A stretch of DNA of 64,000 nucleotides from Chryseobacterium formosense. Its GTDB lineage: Bacteria > Bacteroidota > Bacteroidia > Flavobacteriales > Weeksellaceae. Positions 32,745-42,900 of the stretch are shown one piece after another. How positions within the stretch are numbered: the first letter of the stretch is position 1; every line of letters begins with the position of its first letter. The translations under genes and the position numbers were made by a program. The notes under the pieces were generated by a model. It made no database searches, was not told where the DNA came from, and saw only the letters and a program-made list of their open reading frames with translations. The stretch lies in contig NZ_FPAP01000007.1 of the NCBI RefSeq assembly GCF_900116415.1, forward strand, positions 55,169 through 119,168, in the 5' to 3' direction.

Positions 32745-33659
32745 CTATTTTAAATTAATTCCTTGTAAATATTCTTTCTGTTTTTGTCTTTTTTTCCATA
32801 AAATCGGAGCAAGCAGGATATGGAAAACCAAAACGATCGGTGAGATGATCCAAATTGCTGCCATCAAATATACCTTAAAGAATTTTATCAGCAATGGTCG
32901 TTTTTCTTTTTTGTTGATAATCAGGTTAGACCAAATGGTGAAAATTTTATTCCCTACTTTTTCAACTCGTACCAGAAAAGCTCTGATTTCTACAGCTCCG
33001 TTTTTTACCAGTTCCGGTTGAAGATTGGCTAAGTTATTATTTTCAAAATGATTTTCAATAATTTTACCATATTTTCCGGCTCCGTTGATCTCTTCGTCTG
33101 AAACTCCGGCTGCAGGAAGAATTCCTGATTTTTCTTTTTGCCCGGTGGTCATCCATCTTAGAATTGTCAAAACACTTGTATAATTGTCTCTTCGGTCTAC
33201 CAATGCAATGTTTCCGACTAATTTGGCGTCGAAATTCTTTAAATAAACTTTCAGTTTTTCCTGCGAAAGCATCCACATATTTCTCGTTGCAGAAATGGTA
33301 ACAACCGGATTGTTTTTTAAAATATTCGCTGCAAAACCACTTTTCAGAAAAGAAATAATAGGAATAGACGGCGTTAAATACCAAACCTGATAACCGAAAA
33401 GAATAAGATCAAATTTTGTATTTAAAACTTCTTCAGGCGGTGGTAGAATTTCGCTTGGGATCTGAAGGTAAGATTCCGGAAATGTGTTGAAAAAAACATC
33501 ACTCGGCCACGGAAAAGGAAAATCTTTTTTAAGCTGAATGTTGTAGTAAGTAACCTTGTATTCGTCTTTTTTATCTTCAAACGGCTGTGCAATATTTCTT
33601 ACAATATCTTCCAATTGCCCGGTTTGAGTATAATAAATAACAAGTATATTTTTTTGCAT
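32745..33659 (-). CDS. darA: DarA-type dialkylresorcinol condensing/aromatising enzyme
   Basis: 304 residues. The N-terminus is flavodoxin-like: ILVIYYTQTGQLEDIV, whose TQTGQ (11-15) would hold the FMN phosphate, then LILFGYQVWYLTPSIPIISFL. The C-terminal third has two membrane-like segments (about 258-290). DarA proteins aromatise the cyclohexanedione made by DarB to a 2,5-dialkylresorcinol. The gene precedes darB by 2 bases and follows the exporter gene by 42. The membrane tail suggests work at the inner membrane face, near the exporter. Confidence 0.88.
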   Translation of the reverse strand: MQKNILVIYYTQTGQLEDIVRNIAQPFEDKKDEYKVTYYNIQLKKDFPFPWPSDVFFNTFPESYLQIPSEILPPPEEVLNTKFDLILFGYQVWYLTPSIPIISFLKSGFAANILKNNPVVTISATRNMWMLSQEKLKVYLKNFDAKLVGNIALVDRRDNYTSVLTILRWMTTGQKEKSGILPAAGVSDEEINGAGKYGKIIENHFENNNLANLQPELVKNGAVEIRAFLVRVEKVGNKIFTIWSNLIINKKEKRPLLIKFFKVYLMAAIWIISPIVLVFHILLAPILWKKRQKQKEYLQGINLK

Positions 33660-33701
33660 TAATATTTTTTATGGATTACAAAAATAAGATTTTCAATTTT
33701 A

Positions 33702-36700
33702 TTATTCATGCCTAAATATTTTTATTGATTCGGAATCAAACATTTGTTGATAATTTGTATTTTCAAAAGTCTGATTCCTGATATTCAGCAGGATAATTGT
33801 TTCAGGAAAACCGGTAATATCTTTGAGATTAAAATTTTCGTCAGAAATTAAAAGAACATCTGTCTTTTTATTGATTTGAGACTGATTTTCAATGTAAAAC
33901 AATTTTCTTCTTTTAACCAGATAATTATTTTCCGCAACCATTCTTTTTTCTTCATCATGAATTAAACTGAAAATTCTTCTTCCGGCTTGCTGAAGCGTAA
34001 GTAAAATATCTTTCTGACCAAAATCATCCGCAATATGAAATATGGTTGCGTCTTTCGGAATGTGTTTGTTCAGTTCAAAATAAACCGATTTGTTTTTGTT
34101 AAAGTCTTCTTTTACAGGTTTTACAACTTTGTTTTCTTTATATAAAAAGCTTAAGAACAGTTTCTTTTTAAAATAATTTTCGTCTTCAATTTCATTTCTA
34201 AGCTTAGCAAATTCATCCCTAAAATAAGCATTGATCTTCTTTGTTCTTTCAGAATAGTTTTTACCAAAACTCATATCATCTTTATGAATTCTGTCGCCAA
34301 CTTTCAGCGTGATGCTTCCGTCAAAAATAATAAAGTCTCCTTTGGGCTGTACTTCAGAATTCCCATGAATATAAATCGGGACAATATCTAAACTAAATTC
34401 TTCGGCAATATAAAATGCGCCTTTGTGAAAACGTTTTACATCATTGGTATAAGAACGCTCAGATTCCGGAAATACAACCAAAGAGTATCCCTGTTCGATT
34501 TTTTCTTTCAACTGTTCCATCCCGTTTTCGATGCCCTGAGAAACAGGATAAAAACCTAAAGCTCTTACCAGCTTTCCGAAAACCGGAGAATTGTAAACCC
34601 AGTCATTCACGAGATAAATAATTTTATGATTCACCATTCCTAAAGCCAAAGTGTCGAGAAAAGAAGTGTGATTTGCAATGATTACCGCTGGTTTGCTAAA
34701 ATCTTCATTCGGATTTTGAATAACTTTTTTCTTCACAAACGGATTTGAATATAAAACCGAAGTCAGAAATTTAGCTAAAATGAGTTTGATGAAATCTAAC
34801 GTTTTTCCTTTCGAACGCTTCACAAAAATACTTCCGATGGCTGAGAAAATCAATCCGCCTAAACCGTAATATAAAAATGAGAGAACGGAGTTTAAAAATA
34901 ATCGTAAAGTAATCGGCGACAAACCTTTTTTCTGTCGGTTGATAATTAAAAATCTAAACCAGAACGGATATAAAGTCGACGTAATGACAATCACGGAAAA
35001 CATTCCGATCAAAGCAACCAGAGCTAAAGAATGTAAAGCCGGATGCTTAGCAAAAATCAAAGAGCCAATCGATAAAATGGTTGTGAAAACTGCTAAAATA
35101 ATGGAGATTCTATACGTTGGAAGTTCATTTTTCCCAGTTGTATGTTCTTTCTGCATTGCTTTCGTCAGAAAAATACTGAAATCGTCTCCGACACCGAAAA
35201 CCAGAGTACAGACCACGGTGCTGAAAATATTTAATTCCAACCCAAGGAAATAGAGAATTCCTGCAGTTACAACTCCCGTCAAAACAATCGGGAACATTGT
35301 AAGAAGAGATAATTCGAAATTTCTGAAAAAAACAATAATCGTCAGAATAATTGCTAAAAGAGAGTAATTAATTAAAGTATTAAAATCATTTTTCAGCAAG
35401 CCTAAAAAGTTCTCATTCATCTGTTGACGATCGATTGCCAATGCTTCGTGACTTTTTTCGACATCTTTAATGAAAGCATCTCTTTTCTTTTCATCCACTT
35501 TTACAACATTCGAAACGGTGTAAAAACCATTTTCGTTGCTCAGGAATTCTGAAATTTGCAGGGCTTTTATTTTTTCATAATCTTTTAAGCTTAAAGTTGC
35601 ATACGATTTATTTAAATTTTCCTTAAACTGACCAAAAGCAGAAGCATTGAATCCGAATTTATTTCCATTCTGAACCAGTTCAGAAATCGTCTGGTTTTTT
35701 TTCTTCTGATTCCAGAAGTTATTCCAGATTTCAACTTTTTTTTGTTGATCTTCTTTCGATAAAACAACATTGCCAAGCGAATTATAGCTCAAAACTTTAC
35801 CTTCCTGCTTTTCTTTTTCTAAAAATTGACTCAGTTGAGAATTTCTTGTTAATGCTTCACTTTCAGAATTTCCGTAAGAAATGGTGTAAATCGATTTTGA
35901 AGTAATGTCTGATAATTTTTCAAGCTTGGCTTCACTGATTTTCAAATCTTTCGGTATGTAATTCAAATCGCCAATATCTTCATTAAAACCAACATGACGG
36001 AAACCGAAAAGGCATGCTATAATCATGACCGAGCAGCCAATAATCAGAGGTTTGTTCTTTTCGTAAGGATAATTTCCTATTTTATCAATAAAATTCGTGC
36101 TTACTTTATGTGACTTTTCTTTCGGATGATACAGTTGCGGAACAATAATCAAAGCCGTAAAAGAAGACAGGAAAACTGTAATCGCAGCAAAAAGTCCGAG
36201 ATCTTTCAACGCTTCTGAACGGACGAAAACCAAGCACAAAAATGAAACCGCCGTTGTTGCGCTGCTCAGAATAATCGGTTGTGTAATTTCTTTGTAAAGC
36301 TCTTCAATATTATTGTTGTGCTTGTAGTGCGTTAAAATATGAAGTGCGTAATCGATTGTGATTCCGATAAGAATAGCTCCGACACTGAGTGAAATTGCCG
36401 AGATTTTATCTTTAATAAAGTATAAAATCATCAATGAAATAAAAACGGCAAAAACGGTCGGTAAAAAAACAATGAGCGGAGTAAAGAAATTTCTGAAATA
36501 ATACATCAGCAAAATCAACAAAACCGTCATCGAAATAATAACCGTATTCTGAATGTCTTTCTTGATTTGTTGTGCATTAGCGACTGCAATCACAGGTGAA
36601 CCAAAATAGCTGATTTCAGTTTTTCCTTTGAATTCTTTGTTGAGGTTGTCTTTTATTTCATTAAGCTGATTAACGAAAATTTCATTGTTTTTGGTGTCGT

Positions 36701-37355
36701 TGCTTTTATTTTTCGGATCGATAAAAAGCAGGAGATTTTTGCCGTCTTTGGTAACGATGTAATTATCTTCCAGCTTGAAATCTTTGCTGATATTTAAAGC
36801 ATTCAGTTTTTTGAGGCCAAGGAAAGTGATTCCGAGCGGATCTTTTTTAATAAATTCCTTTGTAACCAAACTTGTCGGCGAAACCAGCGAAACATAATTG
36901 TTCTCTACCTGTTTTGCGATGCTGTCTTTATTGAGTTTTCTCTCAATTTCTTTGTAATCATTTTCATCCAGAAACAAAGGCAAATTTTGATTCACGAAAT
37001 CAAAAGTTTCGGAAATCTCATTATCATTTACTTTCCCCTGAACCGAACCGATGTATTTCTGCAAAGGTTCAATCTTGTTTAAAAAAGTATCGGCAGTTTC
37101 CGAAAGCAGAAAATTGTCGTCTTTAGATTTGTTTTCGATAATGACGATGATTTTATCTGAAAAATTCAGTTGCTTCAGAACTTTTGCCGTCAAATCAGAC
37201 TTATCGTTTTTCGGAATAATCTGATTAATGTCTTCTTCAAAATTAATTTTAGAAGCAAAAAAGCCACAAATAATCAAAATTCCCAAAGCTGTTGCAACGG
37301 AAATCAGTCTGTTTTTAGAAATAAAATAATATAAATGAATGAAAATGCGATGCAT
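33702..37355 (-). CDS. MMPL/RND-type lipid exporter fused to PlsC acyltransferase
   Basis: 1217 residues in three parts. Residues 1 to about 830 form an MMPL/RND exporter with two repeats of one plus five membrane segments around large extracytoplasmic loops. About 850-1060 is a PlsC-type acyltransferase with NHTSFLD (895-901, the HX4D motif) and VVFPESERS (about 960-968). The last 150 residues (from about 1090) contain FHIADDFGQKDILLTL and resemble a degenerate methyltransferase/Rossmann domain. Such MMPL exporters are standard in aryl polyene clusters; the fused acyltransferase would couple acylation to export. It is the first gene of the dar operon. Confidence 0.88.
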   Translation of the reverse strand: MHRIFIHLYYFISKNRLISVATALGILIICGFFASKINFEEDINQIIPKNDKSDLTAKVLKQLNFSDKIIVIIENKSKDDNFLLSETADTFLNKIEPLQKYIGSVQGKVNDNEISETFDFVNQNLPLFLDENDYKEIERKLNKDSIAKQVENNYVSLVSPTSLVTKEFIKKDPLGITFLGLKKLNALNISKDFKLEDNYIVTKDGKNLLLFIDPKNKSNDTKNNEIFVNQLNEIKDNLNKEFKGKTEISYFGSPVIAVANAQQIKKDIQNTVIISMTVLLILLMYYFRNFFTPLIVFLPTVFAVFISLMILYFIKDKISAISLSVGAILIGITIDYALHILTHYKHNNNIEELYKEITQPIILSSATTAVSFLCLVFVRSEALKDLGLFAAITVFLSSFTALIIVPQLYHPKEKSHKVSTNFIDKIGNYPYEKNKPLIIGCSVMIIACLFGFRHVGFNEDIGDLNYIPKDLKISEAKLEKLSDITSKSIYTISYGNSESEALTRNSQLSQFLEKEKQEGKVLSYNSLGNVVLSKEDQQKKVEIWNNFWNQKKKNQTISELVQNGNKFGFNASAFGQFKENLNKSYATLSLKDYEKIKALQISEFLSNENGFYTVSNVVKVDEKKRDAFIKDVEKSHEALAIDRQQMNENFLGLLKNDFNTLINYSLLAIILTIIVFFRNFELSLLTMFPIVLTGVVTAGILYFLGLELNIFSTVVCTLVFGVGDDFSIFLTKAMQKEHTTGKNELPTYRISIILAVFTTILSIGSLIFAKHPALHSLALVALIGMFSVIVITSTLYPFWFRFLIINRQKKGLSPITLRLFLNSVLSFLYYGLGGLIFSAIGSIFVKRSKGKTLDFIKLILAKFLTSVLYSNPFVKKKVIQNPNEDFSKPAVIIANHTSFLDTLALGMVNHKIIYLVNDWVYNSPVFGKLVRALGFYPVSQGIENGMEQLKEKIEQGYSLVVFPESERSYTNDVKRFHKGAFYIAEEFSLDIVPIYIHGNSEVQPKGDFIIFDGSITLKVGDRIHKDDMSFGKNYSERTKKINAYFRDEFAKLRNEIEDENYFKKKLFLSFLYKENKVVKPVKEDFNKNKSVYFELNKHIPKDATIFHIADDFGQKDILLTLQQAGRRIFSLIHDEEKRMVAENNYLVKRRKLFYIENQSQINKKTDVLLISDENFNLKDITGFPETIILLNIRNQTFENTNYQQMFDSESIKIFRHE

Positions 37356-37375
37356 TGCCTTTATAAATCAAGTTG

Positions 37376-37405
37376 CAAATTTAAATTTTTAAGTATTAGT
37401 TCAAA
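37376..37405 (-). promoter_or_regulatory. Promoter of the dar operon
   Basis: On the minus strand TTTG (37405-37402) and TAAATTTG (37383-37376) are 18 bases apart, a good fit to the Bacteroidota -33/-7 pattern (TTTG, about 19 bases, TAnnTTTG). It lies 21 bases before the exporter start codon. Confidence 0.65.
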
Positions 37406-37470
37406 ATAAATAAGCAATAAGTTTTGTCTGAAAATCAATAAAATATTCGGTGTAGAATAAAAAAAACTTT

Positions 37471-37478
37471 TACTTTTG
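37471..37478 (+). promoter_or_regulatory. Candidate -7 box before the EPS membrane protein gene
   Basis: TACTTTTG followed by CAAAG, 59 bases before the ATG at 37538. TTCG about 21 bases upstream is only a poor -33 match. Confidence 0.5.
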
Positions 37479-37537
37479 CAAAGTTCCCTTTAGCGTACTC
37501 TATATAATAGAGATAAATTGATTAACAGATTATATGT

Positions 37538-38539
37538 ATGATCAAAACATTTGATGAAAAATTATCCGGATTTCTGTTTGTAGTAATTTTACCGTTTCTA
37601 CTGCTGTTTATGTCCTATTACGGATTTGAATCTTCGTACACAAGACTTAAAAGTTCGGCAGAGCCACCAGAATTCTTATTTTCTTCTGTTTATTCTTATC
37701 GGGTTATTCCTAATTATCTTAGTATTTACATGACAGATTTTATGAAGGTCTGCATTGATAATTGTTCTTCTTCTATTAAAAGTTTTCTTGATAAAAACGG
37801 AACTCCATTTTATCATGGTCTTTTTCTCATGAATAGTTTTTTCTTTATTCTGAGTTCGCTGCTTATTAATGTTATTTTGAAATTTAAAGCAACTGTTTCA
37901 TTTAATATTAATTTCAGACGAATTATTCATTTACTTTCTATATTTTTTATCGTTATTACGCAATATGCACCTTCAAATTGTGATACTATTGCTCTGTTTT
38001 GTTACTTGTCTGGCATCTGGTTTACGGTAAAATATTATCATAGTAGAAGAAATTTATATTTCTATTATCTGATTGTTTTAATTGCAGTATCTACTTTAGT
38101 AAGAGAAACGGCATGTCTGAATATTGCTTTTTTCGCGTCAGTTTTCTTCAATTTTGATGATTTGAAGAAAAAGGATTATACATTTATCTGGAAAGTAATT
38201 CCTTTGCTGTTGTCATTCATGATCCCATATTTTGGATTAAGAATCTTTTTAAACAGGGAAGAGACTTCTTTTATGGAAGGAGTATATATTGTAAGCAATT
38301 TTACCAGTCCTTTTAATCTTGCCGGATTATTGTTTTCCGTCATTGTGCTTTATTTTATATATAAACTGTGCGCAATTTCTGAAAGCAGATTGGTGATAAA
38401 AAAATATTTATTCTTTTCTTTGCCCTATATTGGAATGATAACTTTGGTTGGGCTTTTCTGGGAAGTAAGATTGTTTCTTCCGCTCATACTTACAGCTATT
38501 ATTGTGGCGTTTCATGATTTTAAAAATCTTTATAATTAA
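37538..38539 (+). CDS. Polytopic membrane protein, GT-C-like, of unknown function
   Basis: 333 residues with about nine hydrophobic segments from residue 9 to 325 and a charged loop after the first. Short conserved-looking features are RVIPNYL, QYAPSNCDT and VRETACLNIAF, the last reminiscent of an arginine-acid pair in membrane glycosyltransferases of the GT-C type. I cannot name it. It is directly followed (3 bases) by an EpsG-like polymerase gene, so a role in building or moving a surface polysaccharide is likely. It could instead be an integral acyl- or phosphoglycerol transferase. Confidence 0.7.
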   Translation: MIKTFDEKLSGFLFVVILPFLLLFMSYYGFESSYTRLKSSAEPPEFLFSSVYSYRVIPNYLSIYMTDFMKVCIDNCSSSIKSFLDKNGTPFYHGLFLMNSFFFILSSLLINVILKFKATVSFNINFRRIIHLLSIFFIVITQYAPSNCDTIALFCYLSGIWFTVKYYHSRRNLYFYYLIVLIAVSTLVRETACLNIAFFASVFFNFDDLKKKDYTFIWKVIPLLLSFMIPYFGLRIFLNREETSFMEGVYIVSNFTSPFNLAGLLFSVIVLYFIYKLCAISESRLVIKKYLFFSLPYIGMITLVGLFWEVRLFLPLILTAIIVAFHDFKNLYN

Positions 38540-38542
38540 CCG

Positions 38543-39682
38543 ATGAGTTTACTACATCCCTATTTTCTGATTGCAATTATTTATATGCTTTTTTTTAGCG
38601 TACAGGAAGTTTTTGGAAATAAGGTTGAGAAAAAATGGTTTTGGTTTTTAGGGGTTTATCTTATGATTCTTGCGGGACTTCGTGATAATGTTGGGCCCGA
38701 TTATGGAAGCTACGTAATGATTTACTTGTACTCTGATACGAAAGAATATATAAACATTTTTTTAAAGGCACTGCATATTGAAGGTTCTGAAAATGTAGAT
38801 ATAGAGTGGCTTTTTGCTTTGATCAATAAGGTGTTGCTTAATGTGTTCAATGCTCCATTTTATTTCCTAACGTTAGTTATAGCTATTTGTGCAATATTTT
38901 TTAAAGTAGAGTATACAGATGATAATACTTTTTATCCGTTTACATTCACTTTGTTTATGTTTATTCCGAACTTTTTTATTGGAGAGAGCGGGCAGATCAG
39001 ACAAAATCTGGGAACTTTCATTGTTTATTTTGCTTTACGGTACATCAAAGAAAGAAAATTGTGGCTTTACTTATTCTGGATGTTTATAGCCTCGGGAATA
39101 CACAATGTTTGTTATATTTTTATTCCCATGTACTGGCTTGTAAAAATTCCTCTAAACAAGTATATCATGCTTATTCTGATTATTGGTTCAATATTCGCAT
39201 CCCCTTTTGAAGTGTATAGGATTTTCGGTAGTTTTCTCGATAACCTTGCTACCGATAGTATGCTTGTAGATGGTTTTAACGGCTATATGAATGAGAGTAC
39301 GGAGAGATTAAACGGAGGATTTGGGATACCGGAAGTTATGATGGCTATTCTTACGTTCTTCTTGTTTACTTTCGATGATAAGATGATGGAGAAGTTTCCT
39401 TACTATGAATATCATAAAGTATATGCAGTAATAGGAGTCTGCTTATATTTTATTTTTAGAAATAACAGTATATTTTCTTCCAGAATGGCGGGTGCATTTA
39501 TCGGCTTTGGTTATATCATTATTCCTAATGCGATGTATGTGGTTTCTGCCGGTACGAAAAAAATAATATACGCATTTATCATATCCCTTTTCTTGTTCAA
39601 TTTTGTTGTATTTTCTGTTTTTAAGAACATTGTCGCAGGAAGATATACTATCGAACTTTATAAAAATCACTTATTGCCTTAA
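38543..39682 (+). CDS. EpsG-like polysaccharide polymerase
   Basis: 379 residues, about ten membrane segments. AGLRDNVGPDYGSYVMIY near residue 47-64 matches the EpsG/Wzy motif RxxVGxDYxxY, and NFFIGESGQIRQNLGTFIVYF carries the QxRQ-like motif of that family. It should polymerise undecaprenyl-linked repeat units on the outer face of the inner membrane. Most other EPS genes (Wza, Wzc, WecA and GT2 types) are 11-17 kb away, so the pathway is split. No flippase gene is visible in the window. Confidence 0.8.
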   Translation: MSLLHPYFLIAIIYMLFFSVQEVFGNKVEKKWFWFLGVYLMILAGLRDNVGPDYGSYVMIYLYSDTKEYINIFLKALHIEGSENVDIEWLFALINKVLLNVFNAPFYFLTLVIAICAIFFKVEYTDDNTFYPFTFTLFMFIPNFFIGESGQIRQNLGTFIVYFALRYIKERKLWLYLFWMFIASGIHNVCYIFIPMYWLVKIPLNKYIMLILIIGSIFASPFEVYRIFGSFLDNLATDSMLVDGFNGYMNESTERLNGGFGIPEVMMAILTFFLFTFDDKMMEKFPYYEYHKVYAVIGVCLYFIFRNNSIFSSRMAGAFIGFGYIIIPNAMYVVSAGTKKIIYAFIISLFLFNFVVFSVFKNIVAGRYTIELYKNHLLP

Positions 39683-39749
39683 GAATTCTTTTTCTTTTTC
39701 ATTGATAAAAAATTCATCTGTGAGGATGTATTTTATAGGTCTAATATTG

Positions 39750-39757
39750 TACTTTTG
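39750..39757 (+). promoter_or_regulatory. Candidate -7 box before the large secreted protein gene
   Basis: TACTTTTG about 148 bases before the ATG at 39905; it would give a leader of some 140 bases. No convincing -33 box. Confidence 0.4.
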
Positions 39758-39904
39758 TTCGCAAATTATTTGGAACAAAATTTTCATTCATACTTGAATA
39801 TTATTATTTTTTATTTAAAATAACGTGTTTATACTTCGTTATTTTATATTTTGTGATGGTATTTTGAGTAAATGAAATAAGTTCAACTCACAAAATTTAT
39901 TGTT

Positions 39905-42900
39905 ATGAAAAAGAAATGCCTTTACAGTATTGTGGCAGCATTTTGTTTGCTGTCTGTGGATGGTTATGCTAAAAGTTTTTTACCATTAAAGAATGAATTA
40001 TCTGAATTTAATATAAGAAAAGATACTTTAGATGATATTGCAGGCCGTGTAGCTGCAAAAGATTGGATGAAAGCTCCCAATAGCTATTTTTTTGATCCTT
40101 CTCTGAATAATGAAGGGCTTTATATTCCTGTCAGAAAAGCGTTTGCGATGTGGGAAGGCTATAAATTTCTTGGCTATTCCAATATTCCGAATGGCCAGGT
40201 TACAGCAGACGTCTTGTGGGAAGACCATCACGGACTGATAAAATCAGGTGCAGATTATAGTTTGGAAATCGTTGGTACAGGTCAAAATGCTAAGATAAAA
40301 GTTCCTGTTAATAAAAGTCAGGAAGGCAATGCTGTAATTGCTTTCAGAGTAAATGGTGAAATTTACTGGTCATGGCATATATGGGTGACCGATGATCCCA
40401 CAAACGGTTCTTCATACAAGAGCTTTCCGGCCGTTAAAAGAGAAAAAATAGACGGAACTATTGAGGTTATTCCTGATGCAGAATGGCAGTGGATGGATAG
40501 AAACTTGGGTGCATTAAGTAATTCTATTACCGCTGATGACTGGAATAATAATGGCGGGTTGTTGTATCAATGGGGCAGAAAAGATCCTATTCCCACCTTG
40601 GCTCTTAGAGGAAACGATTTTTATGAAGTTTCCGGCTCGATTGGAAGAGTGCGTCACAGAGGGGCGAAAAACTTTACAAATGCCATTAATTTTGATAATC
40701 TCAGAAAATTTGTTTTGTTCTCTACTGCTACTGTGGATAACAATATTAAACTTTCCGTCAAAAATCCGCTAAGTCTTATTTATGTAAACAAGGATGATAA
40801 TTCCGGACCTGCATATTACTTTAACAATCCTAACCTTATGGTTAATTGGTTTGGATCTACTCTTGCTCTCCCTAATAACAGACTGACTGAGCTTAATTTA
40901 TGGTCAGACAATGCAAAAGGTAGGCTGAACTCCGATTATACCAGCGATGCAAGCAGCGCTCCCTACAGAAATAAATCATCATTTGATCCTTGCCCAAACG
41001 GATGGAGACTGCCTTCAATGTTGGTTGCCAATCAGGCTTCGGGGAATTATGTAGATAATATCAGAGTAGATTTTTCTCCTTTTGGAGTGAGGACAAATTT
41101 AGGTAAAAACACATTCGAATCTAATGGCTACTATATTTTAAAGCCAAATGATAACAATGTGCCCTCTTTTATGACGGGTATTAAGTTATTTCCGAATGTA
41201 GGTTTTGACCTGTCTAATGTCGGTGGAAATAATATGGGAATATTTCCCGGAACAGGCCAGATTGCAATTAATGCACACGACGGTCAATATACAGATCAGC
41301 ATCATGTAGGTTTGTGGACTTCTACTATGACACGTTTTTACGATACAACGCCGGCTGTAGAAGCACGTATGTTGTTTATGGTTCCCGATAAAGATCAGCC
41401 AGATATTCCTGATCCTTCATATCCTTCGATTAAAGGTAGAAATTGGTATCGACCGTTGGGTACTGCAAAAACTTCAGATGCAAATGCCTGCAGATGCATA
41501 AAAGACCCGTTGTATACATTCAATAATTATGATTTTCCGACAGAATATTTTACTCCGGTTTCTGAATATACAGCAGGTCTGAGTGATCCGAATACTTATC
41601 AGGTCGTGAAAAGTACGGCAGTTTCAACAATTGAGATCCCGGTCACTAAAGCATTTTCTGTACAAAGCCAGCTATTAAATAATTCTTCTATTTTAAATCC
41701 TTCAAGTTTTAATAATCTGAAGGCAAATGTTTTATGGACAACAAATACAAATCTGATAAATACTGTAAATGTATTAAATCCTTCTCCTGCTTCTTTAGCG
41801 GCACTGTCAGACACTAAAATCGTTATTAATTTAGCTGCTAATCAAAGCGGAAATGCAGTCGTAACTCTTCATAACGGAAGCATAGCAAACCCTGTTTACT
41901 GGTCGTGGCATATTTGGGTTACAGATACAAGTATTGGCTCCAAAATTTATGCTACGGAAACACCAAATACTGCTGCAACCAATTATATAAACTATGTTCC
42001 AAAAGGTCATATTCTGAAAACCGAATTTATGGATAGAAACCTTGGGGCAACTGATGCTTTCCCGTTAGTTGCTAACCCGGTTTCTCCTACAGTCGATGAA
42101 TATTCAAAAATCAGAGCATCTACAGGTTTGCAGTATCAATGGGGAAGAAAAGATCCTATTCCTTCTTTTCAGTATGCCGACAGGTCTTCTTACAACATAT
42201 TTTTAGGAAATGTTAATCAAAATGGAGCTGTAGCATATACGACTTTACCTTCTGCAACTTATAATGATATGTCTGGAAATTATATAATTCCATATGATAC
42301 CTATACAAATTCTACAAATGCAAATGTTTTAGTAAGTGATAAGATTAACGAAAAAATAGCAAAAGTTCTTTCTTATTCAGTGAAAAACCCTTTAGTTTAT
42401 ATGATTCCGAGCAGCTTTGCACCCTATAACAATGTTGTTTCAAATTACACGAATGGTACAGACTGGGTATCGAATGAACCTAATGTGGCAATAGACAGAT
42501 GGGGAAGAGGAGGAGAAAAATCACCTTTTGATCCTTGTCCGGAAGGGTGGAGAATTCCTGACCTGACAGATGTAGCGATTGCCAGCAATAAAGATTTCGG
42601 CTTGTCACCATGGTATAAAAAAGATAAAAATGTGGCAACAAGCTATAACTTGGTTACAGATTATCTTGGGTTACCGGTGAAAAATTCAGGGAATGCAAGT
42701 TTGGGCTATTTGTTTACTAATCCGGCTTACAATGTAGGCAATTACCCAAATTCAGGATCTCGTGGTTTCCGAAGTGTTGTAGCAAATCAAACGCCTGTTG
42801 GCACATATAATGTAAACAATTTTCAATATTCAGGAGTGTGGACTGCAGCTTTGAATTCCAACTATATAGGAAGAGCAATTAATATCTTATTTGATGCTGC

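Noticed and set aside
33064..33384. 106-codon frame overlapping darA on the same strand
   Set aside because: darA is continuous here and has family motifs; the alternative frame has a Ser/Arg/Cys bias and no recognisable feature.
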